NCBI GenBank assembly: GCA_963627915.1
Contig: CAVGCY010000022.1
Span: 1 to 28,774 of the forward strand
Length of the DNA stretch: 28,774 bases
Direction: 5' to 3'
From: CALACW01 sp963627915
GTDB taxonomy: Bacteria; Bacillota; Clostridia; Oscillospirales; Acutalibacteraceae
Shown: positions 1 through 7,142 of the stretch, in pieces
Numbering within the stretch: position 1 is the stretch's first letter
Layout of the letters: every line of letters begins with the position of its first letter
Translations under genes and position numbers: made by a program
Notes under the pieces: generated by a model
The model's database searches: none
What the model was told of the DNA's origin: nothing
What the model saw: the letters and a program-made list of their open reading frames with translations, nothing else

Positions 1-1358
1 TGCCTACACCTCTGCTTGTACGCCCTCATGAGATAACCAATGTTATCCACGAAGTCATACACAATGGGTTCGTCCTTGCCCTCAAAGGTTCTTGCAATAC
101 GCCCGATGGACTGTACCACTACGGCGTAATCCTTGACGGGGGTAGTCATAAAGAGCCTGTCGAGTCTCGGTATATCCAACCCCTCTTTGCAGAAAGAATA
201 GGTGGCAAATAGATACTTTTTGCGTCCTGTCCGCATATCCTCAATGGCTTGTTCCCGTTCGGCTTTGCCCTTTTTGGAGGTCATTTTGCCACTCACCATA
301 ACTGCGTCCGCTCTCATTTTGGCGGGGAGACAATTCATGAGGTTTTCAAGGTGTTCCAACCTGTCGGAGAGGATAAGACAAGAATGTTCGCTCTCCGAGA
401 CAATCAATGACGCTACGAAATGTAAGCGGTCTCGGTTGTCACACAGGTAACTAATGAGCTTTTGATAGTTCAATGTGCCGTCCGTGTTCATGCACTCACG
501 GCTCATTCCGACCCCTGTACCAACGGGGTAGATACCGACTTTCATGATTTTGTCCCCTACGGCTATCTCTGGCACGGTATAAATAATTTCACCGAGTAGA
601 GCGTAGGTAGCGGCAATCATGCCATCAGACCGATGTACGGTAGCGGAAAGACCTATCTTGTGCCGTGCAGAAAGAGCGTTAAGAACTTTATAGAACTGTG
701 TCATTGCGGTCGGTGTTCCTGTACAACGGTGGCACTCGTCCACAATCACAATGTCCCACAGGTCTTTATATCGGTTCATATCGAGCTTGCACATGGTCTG
801 AATAGTGGCAAATGTGATACCCTCTCCGATATTGACCTTGCCCTCGGTAATCGTTCCGATAAGGCTATTGTCGAGGTACATTTCCGCTCGTCTCTTACTT
901 TGATTGAGCAAGTCCAATGTGTGAGTAAGCCACAATGCCCGTCTGCCGAACTTTTTTACGAGAGCGATACCCATTTGAGTCTTGCCGCTTCCTGCGGGGC
1001 TTTGGAGTATGCCGTATTTGCCCTTATAAACGCGCTCTACGGCTTCTCTTTGATAGAGGTATAACGGAACATCTTTCCCCTTATAATCGACCGGTGACGC
1101 TCTGGTGAAGCCCGGTAGGTATTCTGTGTCACTCGGCGCAAATTCGGGAAATCTCCGTAGTGTTCCGAAAGGTAAAACCAACGCTTCACCGTGCTTCTCG
1201 TACAAGCTCAAGGTCTTTGGCGTATTACCAAGCCATAAGTGCATACGGAGCTTTTTTGCGTATTCGGGATTGGCTATTCGTAGCTCTTTTTCACACCACT
1301 CGACCACGCTTTCGGGGTAGTTCGTGACGGTCAGCACATTTGATACGATAACTCTCAC
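1..1358 (-). CDS. SF2 DEAD/DEAH-type helicase, partial at left edge
   Basis: The minus strand is open from a GTG at 1358 to the window edge, giving about 450 residues. SF2 helicase motifs are visible in order: Walker A SPAGSGKT near residues 118-125, DECH near 205-208, a SAT motif near 236-238, and motif VI QSIGRIAR near 414-421. It is therefore an ATP-driven DNA or RNA translocase of the COG1061 type often carried by mobile elements. The GTG overlaps the stop of the upstream nuclease gene (GTGA), and AAGGGG lies 9 bases before it, so the two are translationally coupled. The C-terminus lies just off the left edge. A role in element processing or replication is inference. Confidence 0.85.
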   Translation of the reverse strand, partial: MRVIVSNVLTVTNYPESVVEWCEKELRIANPEYAKKLRMHLWLGNTPKTLSLYEKHGEALVLPFGTLRRFPEFAPSDTEYLPGFTRASPVDYKGKDVPLYLYQREAVERVYKGKYGILQSPAGSGKTQMGIALVKKFGRRALWLTHTLDLLNQSKRRAEMYLDNSLIGTITEGKVNIGEGITFATIQTMCKLDMNRYKDLWDIVIVDECHRCTGTPTAMTQFYKVLNALSARHKIGLSATVHRSDGMIAATYALLGEIIYTVPEIAVGDKIMKVGIYPVGTGVGMSRECMNTDGTLNYQKLISYLCDNRDRLHFVASLIVSESEHSCLILSDRLEHLENLMNCLPAKMRADAVMVSGKMTSKKGKAEREQAIEDMRTGRKKYLFATYSFCKEGLDIPRLDRLFMTTPVKDYAVVVQSIGRIARTFEGKDEPIVYDFVDNIGYLMRAYKQRCR

Positions 1359-1762
1359 GGTGACACACCCCTTAACCTAATCCATAAATCAAGAGGAATA
1401 CCGTCCCGTATCTCTCGCTCATTGAAACTCGCCTGTCTCGCACGATAGCGATTGATTACCGCATGGGGTATCATGAACACTTCATCTTCAAGCAGGAGAG
1501 CAAACCAGCCTTGACCGTTCCCGCACATTTCCCATAGTGTCATGGAAAGGTCTTGATTTTCCTCAACACGGGAAAACGGAAATTTACCGTTGGAACATAC
1601 CTTGCAATCAATGAGATAGGGGACACCGGTCTTAACGGCTATCACATCGGCTGGCTGTCCGCTTTGATTTTGAGCGAGATTATGAACCCAAAACCCCTCT
1701 TGGAACAGGAGGTCACAGAACTTGGACTCAAAGCTGTTTCCGAGAGACTTATTAGTGTCCAT
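1355..1762 (-). CDS. RecU/Hjc-like PD-(D/E)XK nuclease
   Basis: 135 residues. The layout is that of a small Holliday-junction resolvase or VRR-like nuclease: GNSFESKF near the N-terminus (first acidic residue), QPADVIAV with the metal-binding Asp near residue 39, then YLIDCKV supplying the D-x-K pair near residues 52-54. A GKFPFSRVEENQ segment after the catalytic core resembles RecU. It overlaps the lytic transglycosylase gene by 11 bases upstream and the helicase by 4 bases downstream, so it belongs to the leftward operon. Pairing a junction nuclease with a helicase suggests a job in the element's DNA processing; the exact substrate cannot be told from sequence. Confidence 0.75.
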   Translation of the reverse strand: MDTNKSLGNSFESKFCDLLFQEGFWVHNLAQNQSGQPADVIAVKTGVPYLIDCKVCSNGKFPFSRVEENQDLSMTLWEMCGNGQGWFALLLEDEVFMIPHAVINRYRARQASFNEREIRDGIPLDLWIRLRGVSP

Positions 1763-2411
1763 ATTCTTCCTCCAATTTCAGTACCTCCTCATACTTTTGC
1801 ATGAGAGCGAGAATTTTATCTGTGTAAGTAGTAGAAGTAATCCCGCTCTCCCTTGCTTTTGCCGCTCCGTAATCTCCCATGTTGTAAGCCATCAGAGCCT
1901 TAGTGTAATCACCGTCATAAGCCCTAAGATAACTGCCGATGATTTTTACTCCGCAGAATATATTCTGATAGGGGTTGAGCATATCGGCGGCTCTGTATTT
2001 TTCCGCAAGCTGTGTATGATTGACGGTGTTAATCTGTAAAAGCCCGTAGTCATTGGTTTTGCTGACGATTTCAGGGTTAAATTGACTCTCATGCTCAACC
2101 ATTGCCATAATCAGCGTTACGGGAACTTCTTCATCGGCACATATCTCATAGACATACCGTTGGAGACTGTGAGAGAGCGGTACATCGAAGTACACGACTT
2201 CGGACATTTCGGGGAGATTGTCTGCTTCATAAACAGGAACTTCTACCGACTCTGTGAGCGTTTCTGTCTTGGTAACGGTCTTTGCCTGTGACTTTCCAAC
2301 AAGGAAGCCAATCAACCCGCCGCCAAGGAACAACATGAGCAGAACCACCCACGCTTCGGCTCTCACGATTTTGTATCTGTTGACTTTTCTTTTTCTACAC
2401 TCAGTAGCCAT
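1752..2411 (-). CDS. Membrane-anchored lytic transglycosylase (SLT domain)
   Basis: 219 residues. A basic N-terminus is followed by one hydrophobic segment at about 20-39, which should anchor the protein with its C-terminal domain outside the membrane. The SLT fold signatures are present: EHESQFNP with the likely catalytic Glu at 108, YGLLQI at 122-127 and AYNMG at 175-179. Enzymes of this family cleave the MurNAc-GlcNAc bond of peptidoglycan. In conjugative elements they open the wall for the secretion channel (VirB1-like), which is the likely role here. The start is supported by AGGAGG 10 bases upstream, and it overlaps the preceding 51-residue ORF. Confidence 0.85.
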   Translation of the reverse strand: MATECRKRKVNRYKIVRAEAWVVLLMLFLGGGLIGFLVGKSQAKTVTKTETLTESVEVPVYEADNLPEMSEVVYFDVPLSHSLQRYVYEICADEEVPVTLIMAMVEHESQFNPEIVSKTNDYGLLQINTVNHTQLAEKYRAADMLNPYQNIFCGVKIIGSYLRAYDGDYTKALMAYNMGDYGAAKARESGITSTTYTDKILALMQKYEEVLKLEEEYGH

Positions 2412-2518
2412 CTCTGAAAATCCTCCTCATTTTTAGGGTCTTGGTAAAAGGCTTCCAAGATACCCACTAAAGGTCTTGCGAGGTCTATTACTTGTTCATC
2501 AGTCAGAATGGGACTCAT
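2363..2518 (-). CDS. Small hypothetical protein of the mobile element
   Basis: 51 residues from the ATG at 2518 (MSPILTDEQVIDL). A longer reading from 2548 is possible but less likely, because it would overlap the upstream gene much more. The protein is acidic and probably helical (ARPLVGILEAFYQDPKNEED), with no catalytic motif or membrane segment. It overlaps the HTH-like gene upstream by 20 bases and the transglycosylase downstream by 49 bases, so it is read in a tightly packed operon. I recall similar short proteins beside Clostridial integrative elements but cannot assign a function. Confidence 0.5.
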   Translation of the reverse strand: MSPILTDEQVIDLARPLVGILEAFYQDPKNEEDFQRWLLSVEKEKSTDTKS

Positions 2519-2696
2519 GTTCGGTAACAATTTTTTCGCACTCCTCAAGCACCTTTTTAGCTTTGGGGTAGGTGCTAATCCCTCTCAAAATGCTCGACAT
2601 TTCGGGCGGTTGGACTACGATACCTCGCACTTGCAGTTCCAATATCATGTCCCCCTGTTTCAGACCGAGCTTTTTCATTCTTTCGAGAACATTCAT
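2499..2696 (-). CDS. Small HTH-like DNA-binding protein, first gene of leftward operon
   Basis: 65 residues. LKQGDMILELQVRGIVVQPPEMSSILRG can be read as a helix-turn-helix of the XRE kind: the first helix begins at LKQGDM and the recognition helix at PPEMSSILRG. It ends in a charged tail (KAKKVLEECEKIV). GGAGGAAAT lies just upstream of the ATG. It opens the leftward operon of the element, facing the XRE repressor gene across a 429-base regulatory region, so an excision or transfer regulator is a reasonable guess. The function is not proven by sequence. Confidence 0.55.
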   Translation of the reverse strand: MNVLERMKKLGLKQGDMILELQVRGIVVQPPEMSSILRGISTYPKAKKVLEECEKIVTEHESHSD

Positions 2697-2919
2697 TAGA
2701 ATTTCCTCCTCGTATAATAAAGTAGTAGTTTTTTATGTCCCTCTCCAAGGACAAAAAATGCTATACTGTAACGGACGCTGCCATCCATCGCCTTCGCTGC
2801 ACTTTTTATTGCATTCAAATTCTGTTTGTCAAGGGCGACGGATTTTTTGTAAAATCTTCATTTTAGGACTTGACTTTTAATAGTTAGTCTTTCTGAAATT
2901 CTGTTTTCCAGAAATCATC

Positions 2920-2948
2920 TTGACAAAAGGCAGAATTGATGTTATTAT
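2920..2948 (+). promoter_or_regulatory. Rightward promoter for repressor-recombinase unit
   Basis: TTGACA at 2920-2925, a 17-base spacer and TATTAT at 2943-2948. Transcription would begin near 2955 and read through the repressor gene starting at 3126. It faces the leftward promoter at 3075-3047. Confidence 0.6.
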
Positions 2949-3046
2949 TCTTATTGGACTTCTTAATAACAACGCCCTGTCAAAACGCCAATTTTGAGAG
3001 GGTCGGCTTCTTACTGCCAAATCCGTTTTTCAGATTTCTTGGTCTT

Positions 3047-3075
3047 ATTATAATTCTGATTGGCAGAGTTGTCAA
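3047..3075 (-). promoter_or_regulatory. Leftward promoter for transfer/processing operon
   Basis: On the minus strand TTGACA (3075-3070), a 17-base spacer and TATAAT (3052-3047) match the sigma-A consensus exactly. The start would be near 3040, giving a long leader of about 340 bases before the first ORF at 2696. The first part of that leader is complementary to the rightward transcript. Confidence 0.65.
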
Positions 3076-3125
3076 GAGGTAAATTCTAAATTTCAGAAAT
3101 TTTTTCGAAAAGGAGGGTATCAACC

Positions 3126-3485
3126 ATGACATTCGAGGAGAATTTGAAGCGTATCTGCAAAGATAGAGGGACTACTCCGACTGCCATAATGAAGAAATGG
3201 GGACTATCCACATCTAAAGTGTCGGCATGGTATAAAGGCTCTTTGCCGAAGCAAGAGGTACTTATTCGCCTTGCCGAAGAATTGAATTGTTCGGTTATGG
3301 ACTTCTTTGCAGACGAAGAGGATTTAATTAAAAAAGAAATCGTCCCCAACAATGAGGACGAAAAAGACATATTGCGTATCTATCGCTCTCTGCCCCGTAG
3401 GGCAAAGCATGAGTTCATGGCAATGGTATATGAATATGAAAATCGAAGAGAATTAGAGGGGGATAATACAAGTGCTACGGGTTGA
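3126..3485 (+). CDS. XRE-family repressor of the mobile element
   Basis: 119 residues. An XRE helix-turn-helix fills residues 1-62: TPTAIMKKWGLSTSKVSAWY holds the two helices, and LIRLAEELNCSVMDFFAD is the usual last helix of Cro/CI-like domains. A short acidic and helical tail follows, with no LexA-like peptidase or metal site. The ribosome site AAGGAGGG lies 8 bases before ATG. It sits between a perfect leftward promoter and the recombinase gene, the usual position of an integrative-element lysogeny-type repressor. Its 3' end overlaps the next short ORF by 14 bases. The TTTC-N-GAAA palindromes upstream are its candidate operators (inference). Confidence 0.8.
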   Translation: MTFEENLKRICKDRGTTPTAIMKKWGLSTSKVSAWYKGSLPKQEVLIRLAEELNCSVMDFFADEEDLIKKEIVPNNEDEKDILRIYRSLPRRAKHEFMAMVYEYENRRELEGDNTSATG

Positions 3486-3552
3486 GAAGACTGTACCCAT
3501 AGAACTTCTCAAGCGTAAGCGTACATTGGAGGTGATACTACGAAAGCGGTAA
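3472..3552 (+). CDS. 26-codon ORF leading into the recombinase, candidate -1 frameshift leader
   Basis: The frame begins with GTG at 3472, with AGAGGGGGA about 10 bases upstream, inside the end of the repressor gene. It encodes a basic 26-residue peptide (VLRVEKTVPIELLKRKR then TLEVILRKR) and stops at 3550-3552. Near its end is CGA AAG at 3541-3546, with GGAGGTGAT at 3528-3536. A -1 slip on AAG would continue as GCG GTA ATA TAC, giving K-AVIYARYSS, the normal start of a serine recombinase catalytic domain. CGA AAG with an upstream Shine-Dalgarno is an established -1 frameshift site in Bacillus subtilis cdd. The alternative is that this is only a coupling peptide and the recombinase begins at ACG. 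Confidence 0.45.
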   Translation: MLRVEKTVPIELLKRKRTLEVILRKR

Positions 3553-5105
3553 TATACGCTCGATATTCGAGCCACAGTCAGCGTGAGGAGTCCATAGAGG
3601 GACAGCTTCGTGAGTGTCACGACTTCGCCCTTAAAAACGGCTTTACCATTATCAACGAATATATTGACAGAGCTCTATCGGGAAAAACAGACAACCGTCC
3701 CAGTTTTCAACGACTTATTAAAGACAGCGAAAAGCAACAGTTTGAAGCGGTGATAATGTACACCCTTGACCGCTTCGCCCGTAATCACTATGATTCGGCT
3801 ATTTACAAGGCAAAGCTCAAAAAGAACGGTATTCGTATTTTTTATGCCAAACAACCCATTTCGGATACGCCGGAGGGTATTATCCTTGAGTCCGTCCTTG
3901 AGGGATATGCTGAATACTATTCCGAAAACCTATCTCGTAATATCAAGCGTGGTATTCGAGAAAACGCTCTAAACTGCGTTGCAACAGGTGGGGCAAATCT
4001 GCTTCTTGGCTATACCGTTGGAGAAGACAAAAAATACGCTATCGACCCTACGGGAGCAAAGGTTGTACAGGAAATTTTTCAAATGTACGCTGGCGGCTAT
4101 TCGGCAACACAAATTGTCAATTACTGCAATTCACAGGGCTATAAGACGGCACGGGGAAATGCTTTCAATAAAAACAGCCTACGGACAATCCTCAGAAACG
4201 ATAAATACATCGGTGTATATCGCATGATGGATATTGTCGTTCCGGACGGTATGCCGTCTATAATAGATAAAAAGCTGTTCGACAAGGTACAATCCATGCT
4301 CAAACATAATGCGTCTGCACGGGCAAGGACAAAGGCGAAAGAAGATTATCTCCTCACAGCAAAGCTCTTTTGCGGTCATTGCGGTTCACCAATGGTCGGC
4401 GAAAGCGGTACTTCCAAAACAGGACAGGTTTACTACTATTACAAGTGTGGGAAAGCCAAGCGAGAACACGCCTGTAAAAAGAAAGCAGAAAAGAAAGATT
4501 GGATTGAGGAGCTTGTCGTTCGCTTTACGGTAGAAAAAGTGCTGACCGATGAAAACATTAAAAGCATTGCAAAGAGAGCTATGGAGCTTATCGAAAAAGA
4601 GTCAGCCGACACAGCCTACCTGGAGGGGCTACGGACTGACCTCAAGGAAACGCAGAGAAAGATAAAAAACCTTGTCTCTGCTATTGAGCAAGGCATTGTA
4701 TCTTCCACTACGAAAGAGCGACTTGACGAACTGGAACGGGATAAGACCACCATCGAGGGACAAATAGCCCGTGAAGAAATGAAAAAGCCGCTCTTAACCG
4801 AGGAGCGCATACGATACTGGCTCACTTCGTTTAAGAACGGCGATAGAAAAGACAAAGCGTACCAACGAAAAATCATTGATACGCTTGTCAATTCTGTATA
4901 TGTTTACGATGAAGACGATGGGGGCAAACGGATTGTGCTTACATTCAATCTGTCGGGCAATAACACTCTTACCCTAAAGAGTTCGGATATTGGGTGTTAT
5001 GCTATAGCAAAAGAGCGGGCGTCCCGAATTTTTTCAAATTCGGGACGCCTCAATAATAATCTTAATTTATTTGCAATTTATTATCGGCAAAAATTTTTAC
5101 GGTGA
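3540..5105 (+). CDS. Large serine recombinase (integrase/excisionase)
   Basis: This would catalyse integration and excision of the element through a serine-DNA intermediate. The resolvase domain begins KAVIYARYSSHSQREE, where the first Ser after YARY is the likely nucleophile. Next come DRFARN with the conserved Arg, a recombinase domain, a zinc ribbon (FCGHCGSPM, then YKCGK and HACKKK) and a coiled coil before the C-terminus, as in the TnpX/TndX group. No ATG, GTG or TTG occurs in frame until GTG 3750, which lies beyond the catalytic Ser. The real start must be ACG at 3540 (7 bases after GGAGG) or a -1 fusion to the preceding 26-codon ORF, which would give 544 residues, a normal size. The last 25 or so residues run through a terminator hairpin and look fortuitous. 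Confidence 0.85.
   Translation, partial: TKAVIYARYSSHSQREESIEGQLRECHDFALKNGFTIINEYIDRALSGKTDNRPSFQRLIKDSEKQQFEAVIMYTLDRFARNHYDSAIYKAKLKKNGIRIFYAKQPISDTPEGIILESVLEGYAEYYSENLSRNIKRGIRENALNCVATGGANLLLGYTVGEDKKYAIDPTGAKVVQEIFQMYAGGYSATQIVNYCNSQGYKTARGNAFNKNSLRTILRNDKYIGVYRMMDIVVPDGMPSIIDKKLFDKVQSMLKHNASARARTKAKEDYLLTAKLFCGHCGSPMVGESGTSKTGQVYYYYKCGKAKREHACKKKAEKKDWIEELVVRFTVEKVLTDENIKSIAKRAMELIEKESADTAYLEGLRTDLKETQRKIKNLVSAIEQGIVSSTTKERLDELERDKTTIEGQIAREEMKKPLLTEERIRYWLTSFKNGDRKDKAYQRKIIDTLVNSVYVYDEDDGGKRIVLTFNLSGNNTLTLKSSDIGCYAIAKERASRIFSNSGRLNNNLNLFAIYYRQKFLR
5018..5049. terminator. Hairpin at end of recombinase gene
   Basis: GGCGTCCCGAATTT pairs perfectly (14 bp) with AAATTCGGGACGCC around a four-base loop. 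There is no clear T-run directly after it on either strand, only CTTTT a few bases beyond on the minus strand. It lies inside the last codons of the recombinase and 79 bases downstream of the dapL stop, so it may stop transcripts from either side or mark the element's end. Confidence 0.5.
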
Positions 5106-5127
5106 GAAGGCGAACGTTTACGCACGC

Positions 5128-6315
5128 TTATTTTTTAAGCAGTTCCTTCATTCTTTTTGCCGCTTCCTTCGTATCGTCGGGGTCGCCGAACATTGAGAGC
5201 CTGAAATATCCCTCGCCGCATTTGCCGAATCCTTCGCCCGGAGTGCCGACAATCTGTGCTTTGTTTAAAAGCATGTCGAACATTTCCCAGCTTGACATTG
5301 AGCCGGGGCATTTGAACCAGATATACGGCGCGTTTCTGCCGCCGCAGTACCAAATTCCGAGCTCGTCGAGCGCGTCCATCAAAACCTTCGCGTTGCGCTT
5401 GTAAACGGCTATATTTTCATGAATTTCCTTAAGTCCTTTTTCCGTAAAAACTGCCGCGCCGCCGCGCTGGAGAATATACGAAACTCCGTTGGTTTTGGTT
5501 GTGCGGTTGCGCACCCACATGGCGTTGAAATTCATACCCTCGCGTTCGAGTGTTTTCGGAATAACCGTATATCCGCATCTTGTTCCCGTAAATCCCGCGG
5601 TTTTTGAAAGAGAACTTATCTCAATGGCGCATGTACGGCTTCCTTCAATTTCATAAATGCTGTGAGGAAGTCCCTCTTCCTCGATAAAAGCTTCATATGC
5701 CGCGTCGAAAATGATAATCGAACCGTTTTCGTTTGCGTAGTCGACCCAGAGCTTGAGCTTTTCTTTTGTGAACACTGCTCCCGTCGGATTATTGGGAGAA
5801 CAGATATAAATCAAATCCGCCTTTACGTCCTTATCGGGGATGGGTGCGAAGCCCGAAGAAGCGTCGGACGGGAAATGAATTATCTTATGACCGGCAATAA
5901 TATTCGCGTCGACATATGCCGGATATGCGGGCTCCATTATGAGAGTTGTATTGTCGGAATCGAATAAGTCGAGAATATCGCCAAGCTCGTCGCTTGCGCC
6001 GGAAGAAACGAAAACCTCGTCGTTCTCAAGTTCGATTCCCCTTGATTTATAATAATTTTGAACGCTGTCACGGTAAAAATCGGCTCCGCATTCGGGCATG
6101 TAGCCGTGAAATGTCGCTTTGTCCGCCTGGTCGTCAACAGCCTTGTGAAGCGCGGAGATAACCTCATTGCAAAGCGGAAGCGTAACGTCGCCTATACCAA
6201 GTCTTAACAAATGCGTTCCGGGATTTTCCTGCGTATAAGCCTTTGTTTTCTGCGCGATATTATAAAACAGATATGAGCTTTTTAATTCCTGATAATGCTT
6301 ATTCGGTTTAATCAT
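5128..6315 (-). CDS. dapL: LL-diaminopimelate aminotransferase
   Basis: 395 residues, the family's full length. It is a PLP-dependent class I/II aminotransferase that makes LL-diaminopimelate from tetrahydrodipicolinate and glutamate in one step, bypassing the acyl-blocked lysine pathway. Visible signatures: SSGASDELGDILDL (cofactor phosphate region), CSPNNPTGA at 172-180, Asp204 with DAAYEAF, and SLSKTAGFTGTRCGY with the Schiff-base Lys at 238. The opening NKHYQELKSSYLF is typical of DapL rather than other aminotransferases. Its ATG lies inside the 3' end of dapF (8-base overlap), with GGAGAGAG as ribosome site, so the two consecutive steps are coupled. It is the last gene before the inserted element. 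Confidence 0.95.
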   Translation of the reverse strand: MIKPNKHYQELKSSYLFYNIAQKTKAYTQENPGTHLLRLGIGDVTLPLCNEVISALHKAVDDQADKATFHGYMPECGADFYRDSVQNYYKSRGIELENDEVFVSSGASDELGDILDLFDSDNTTLIMEPAYPAYVDANIIAGHKIIHFPSDASSGFAPIPDKDVKADLIYICSPNNPTGAVFTKEKLKLWVDYANENGSIIIFDAAYEAFIEEEGLPHSIYEIEGSRTCAIEISSLSKTAGFTGTRCGYTVIPKTLEREGMNFNAMWVRNRTTKTNGVSYILQRGGAAVFTEKGLKEIHENIAVYKRNAKVLMDALDELGIWYCGGRNAPYIWFKCPGSMSSWEMFDMLLNKAQIVGTPGEGFGKCGEGYFRLSMFGDPDDTKEAAKRMKELLKK

Positions 6316-7105
6316 CTATACTCTCTCCTTCGTAAATCATGGCGGCGGGACCTGTCATGGTAACGGTGTAATCCGCAGAAACGCTTATAAACAGCGAACC
6401 TCCGTCGAGAACGACCTCGACGTCCTCGCCCGCGGGGCATAATCCGAGGCTGACGGCCGCCGAAACGGACGCGCACGCGCCTGTTCCGCACGCCATTGTG
6501 ATACCGCTTCCTCGCTCCCAAACTCTCATGCGGATTTTATTCTTGTTGATAACGCTTACAAACTCGACGTTAACTCCGCCGGGGAAAGCGTCGTGCTTCT
6601 CCATTGCCGTTCCGGTTGTGGTGAGCGGAGCGTTATCGGCGTTTTCGACAAATACGACGGCGTGAGGATTGCCCATGGAAACGGGTATGTATTCGACCGT
6701 TTCGCCGAGAACCTCGATTTTGTTTTTCTGTCCTACGGACGCTTTGCCCATATCGACTTTGACTGATGAAACCCTGCCGTTTTCAACGTTTAATTTAAGA
6801 ATTTTGATACCCGAAAGAGTTTCTACCGTAATTTCGGTTTTGTCGGTATATCCCTTGTCGTAGACGTATTTTCCCACGCATCTGATACCGTTCCCGCACA
6901 TCATGGCTTCGCTGCCGTCGGCGTTGAAAATGCGCATTTTAAAGTCTGCGGTTTTTGACGGCAGAATCCATATCATACCGTCGCTGCCCGCGCCGAAATG
7001 ACGTTCGGAAAGCTTAATGGAAAGCTCTTCGGGATTTTTCGGTTCTTCGGACGAATATACGTAAAGATAATCGTTTCCGAGACCGTGCATCTTTGTAAAC
7101 TTCAT
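6308..7105 (-). CDS. dapF: Diaminopimelate epimerase
   Basis: 265 residues. It interconverts LL- and meso-diaminopimelate, the precursor of lysine and of peptidoglycan cross-links, without a cofactor. Both catalytic cysteines are present in their motifs: Cys70 in MMCGNGIRC and Cys206 in MACGTGAC. The start MHGLGND and the GNPHAV segment are also canonical. The gene lies 37 bases after pyrG and overlaps dapL, forming a pyrG-dapF-dapL unit on the minus strand. Because DapL yields the LL isomer, this gene supplies the required next step. Confidence 0.96.
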   Translation of the reverse strand: MKFTKMHGLGNDYLYVYSSEEPKNPEELSIKLSERHFGAGSDGMIWILPSKTADFKMRIFNADGSEAMMCGNGIRCVGKYVYDKGYTDKTEITVETLSGIKILKLNVENGRVSSVKVDMGKASVGQKNKIEVLGETVEYIPVSMGNPHAVVFVENADNAPLTTTGTAMEKHDAFPGGVNVEFVSVINKNKIRMRVWERGSGITMACGTGACASVSAAVSLGLCPAGEDVEVVLDGGSLFISVSADYTVTMTGPAAMIYEGESIDD

Positions 7106-7142
7106 AATTTCTCCCTTTTAAGCAATAATTTATCAAAATAAA

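Larger units (their letters stand above)
2697..3125. promoter_or_regulatory. Divergent regulatory region with candidate operators
   Basis: This gene-free region separates the leftward operon from the repressor-recombinase unit. It holds face-to-face promoters (listed separately) and short palindromes of the form TTTC-N-GAAA at 2890-2898 and 3091-3099, with a related TTTCCAGAAA at 2905-2914. Each lies just outside one of the promoters, as expected for repressor operators. An 11-bp hairpin with one G-G mismatch occupies 2975-3002 in the stretch that both transcripts would cover. A second leftward -35-like TTGACA lies at 2832-2827 without a good -10. Operator function is inferred from position and symmetry. 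Confidence 0.45.

Noticed and set aside
1..1320. Plus-strand ORFs at the left edge
   Set aside because: The minus strand in this stretch is one open helicase frame with all SF2 motifs, which explains the DNA fully.
2701..2760. TGTCC...GGACA hairpin before the first leftward gene as a terminator or riboswitch
   Set aside because: The stem is only 5 bp and lacks a proper T-run on the leftward strand; it is not distinguishable from chance.
3750..5105. Recombinase starting at GTG 3750 (451 residues)
   Set aside because: This start removes the nucleophilic Ser and the first strand of the resolvase domain, although the frame clearly encodes them upstream.
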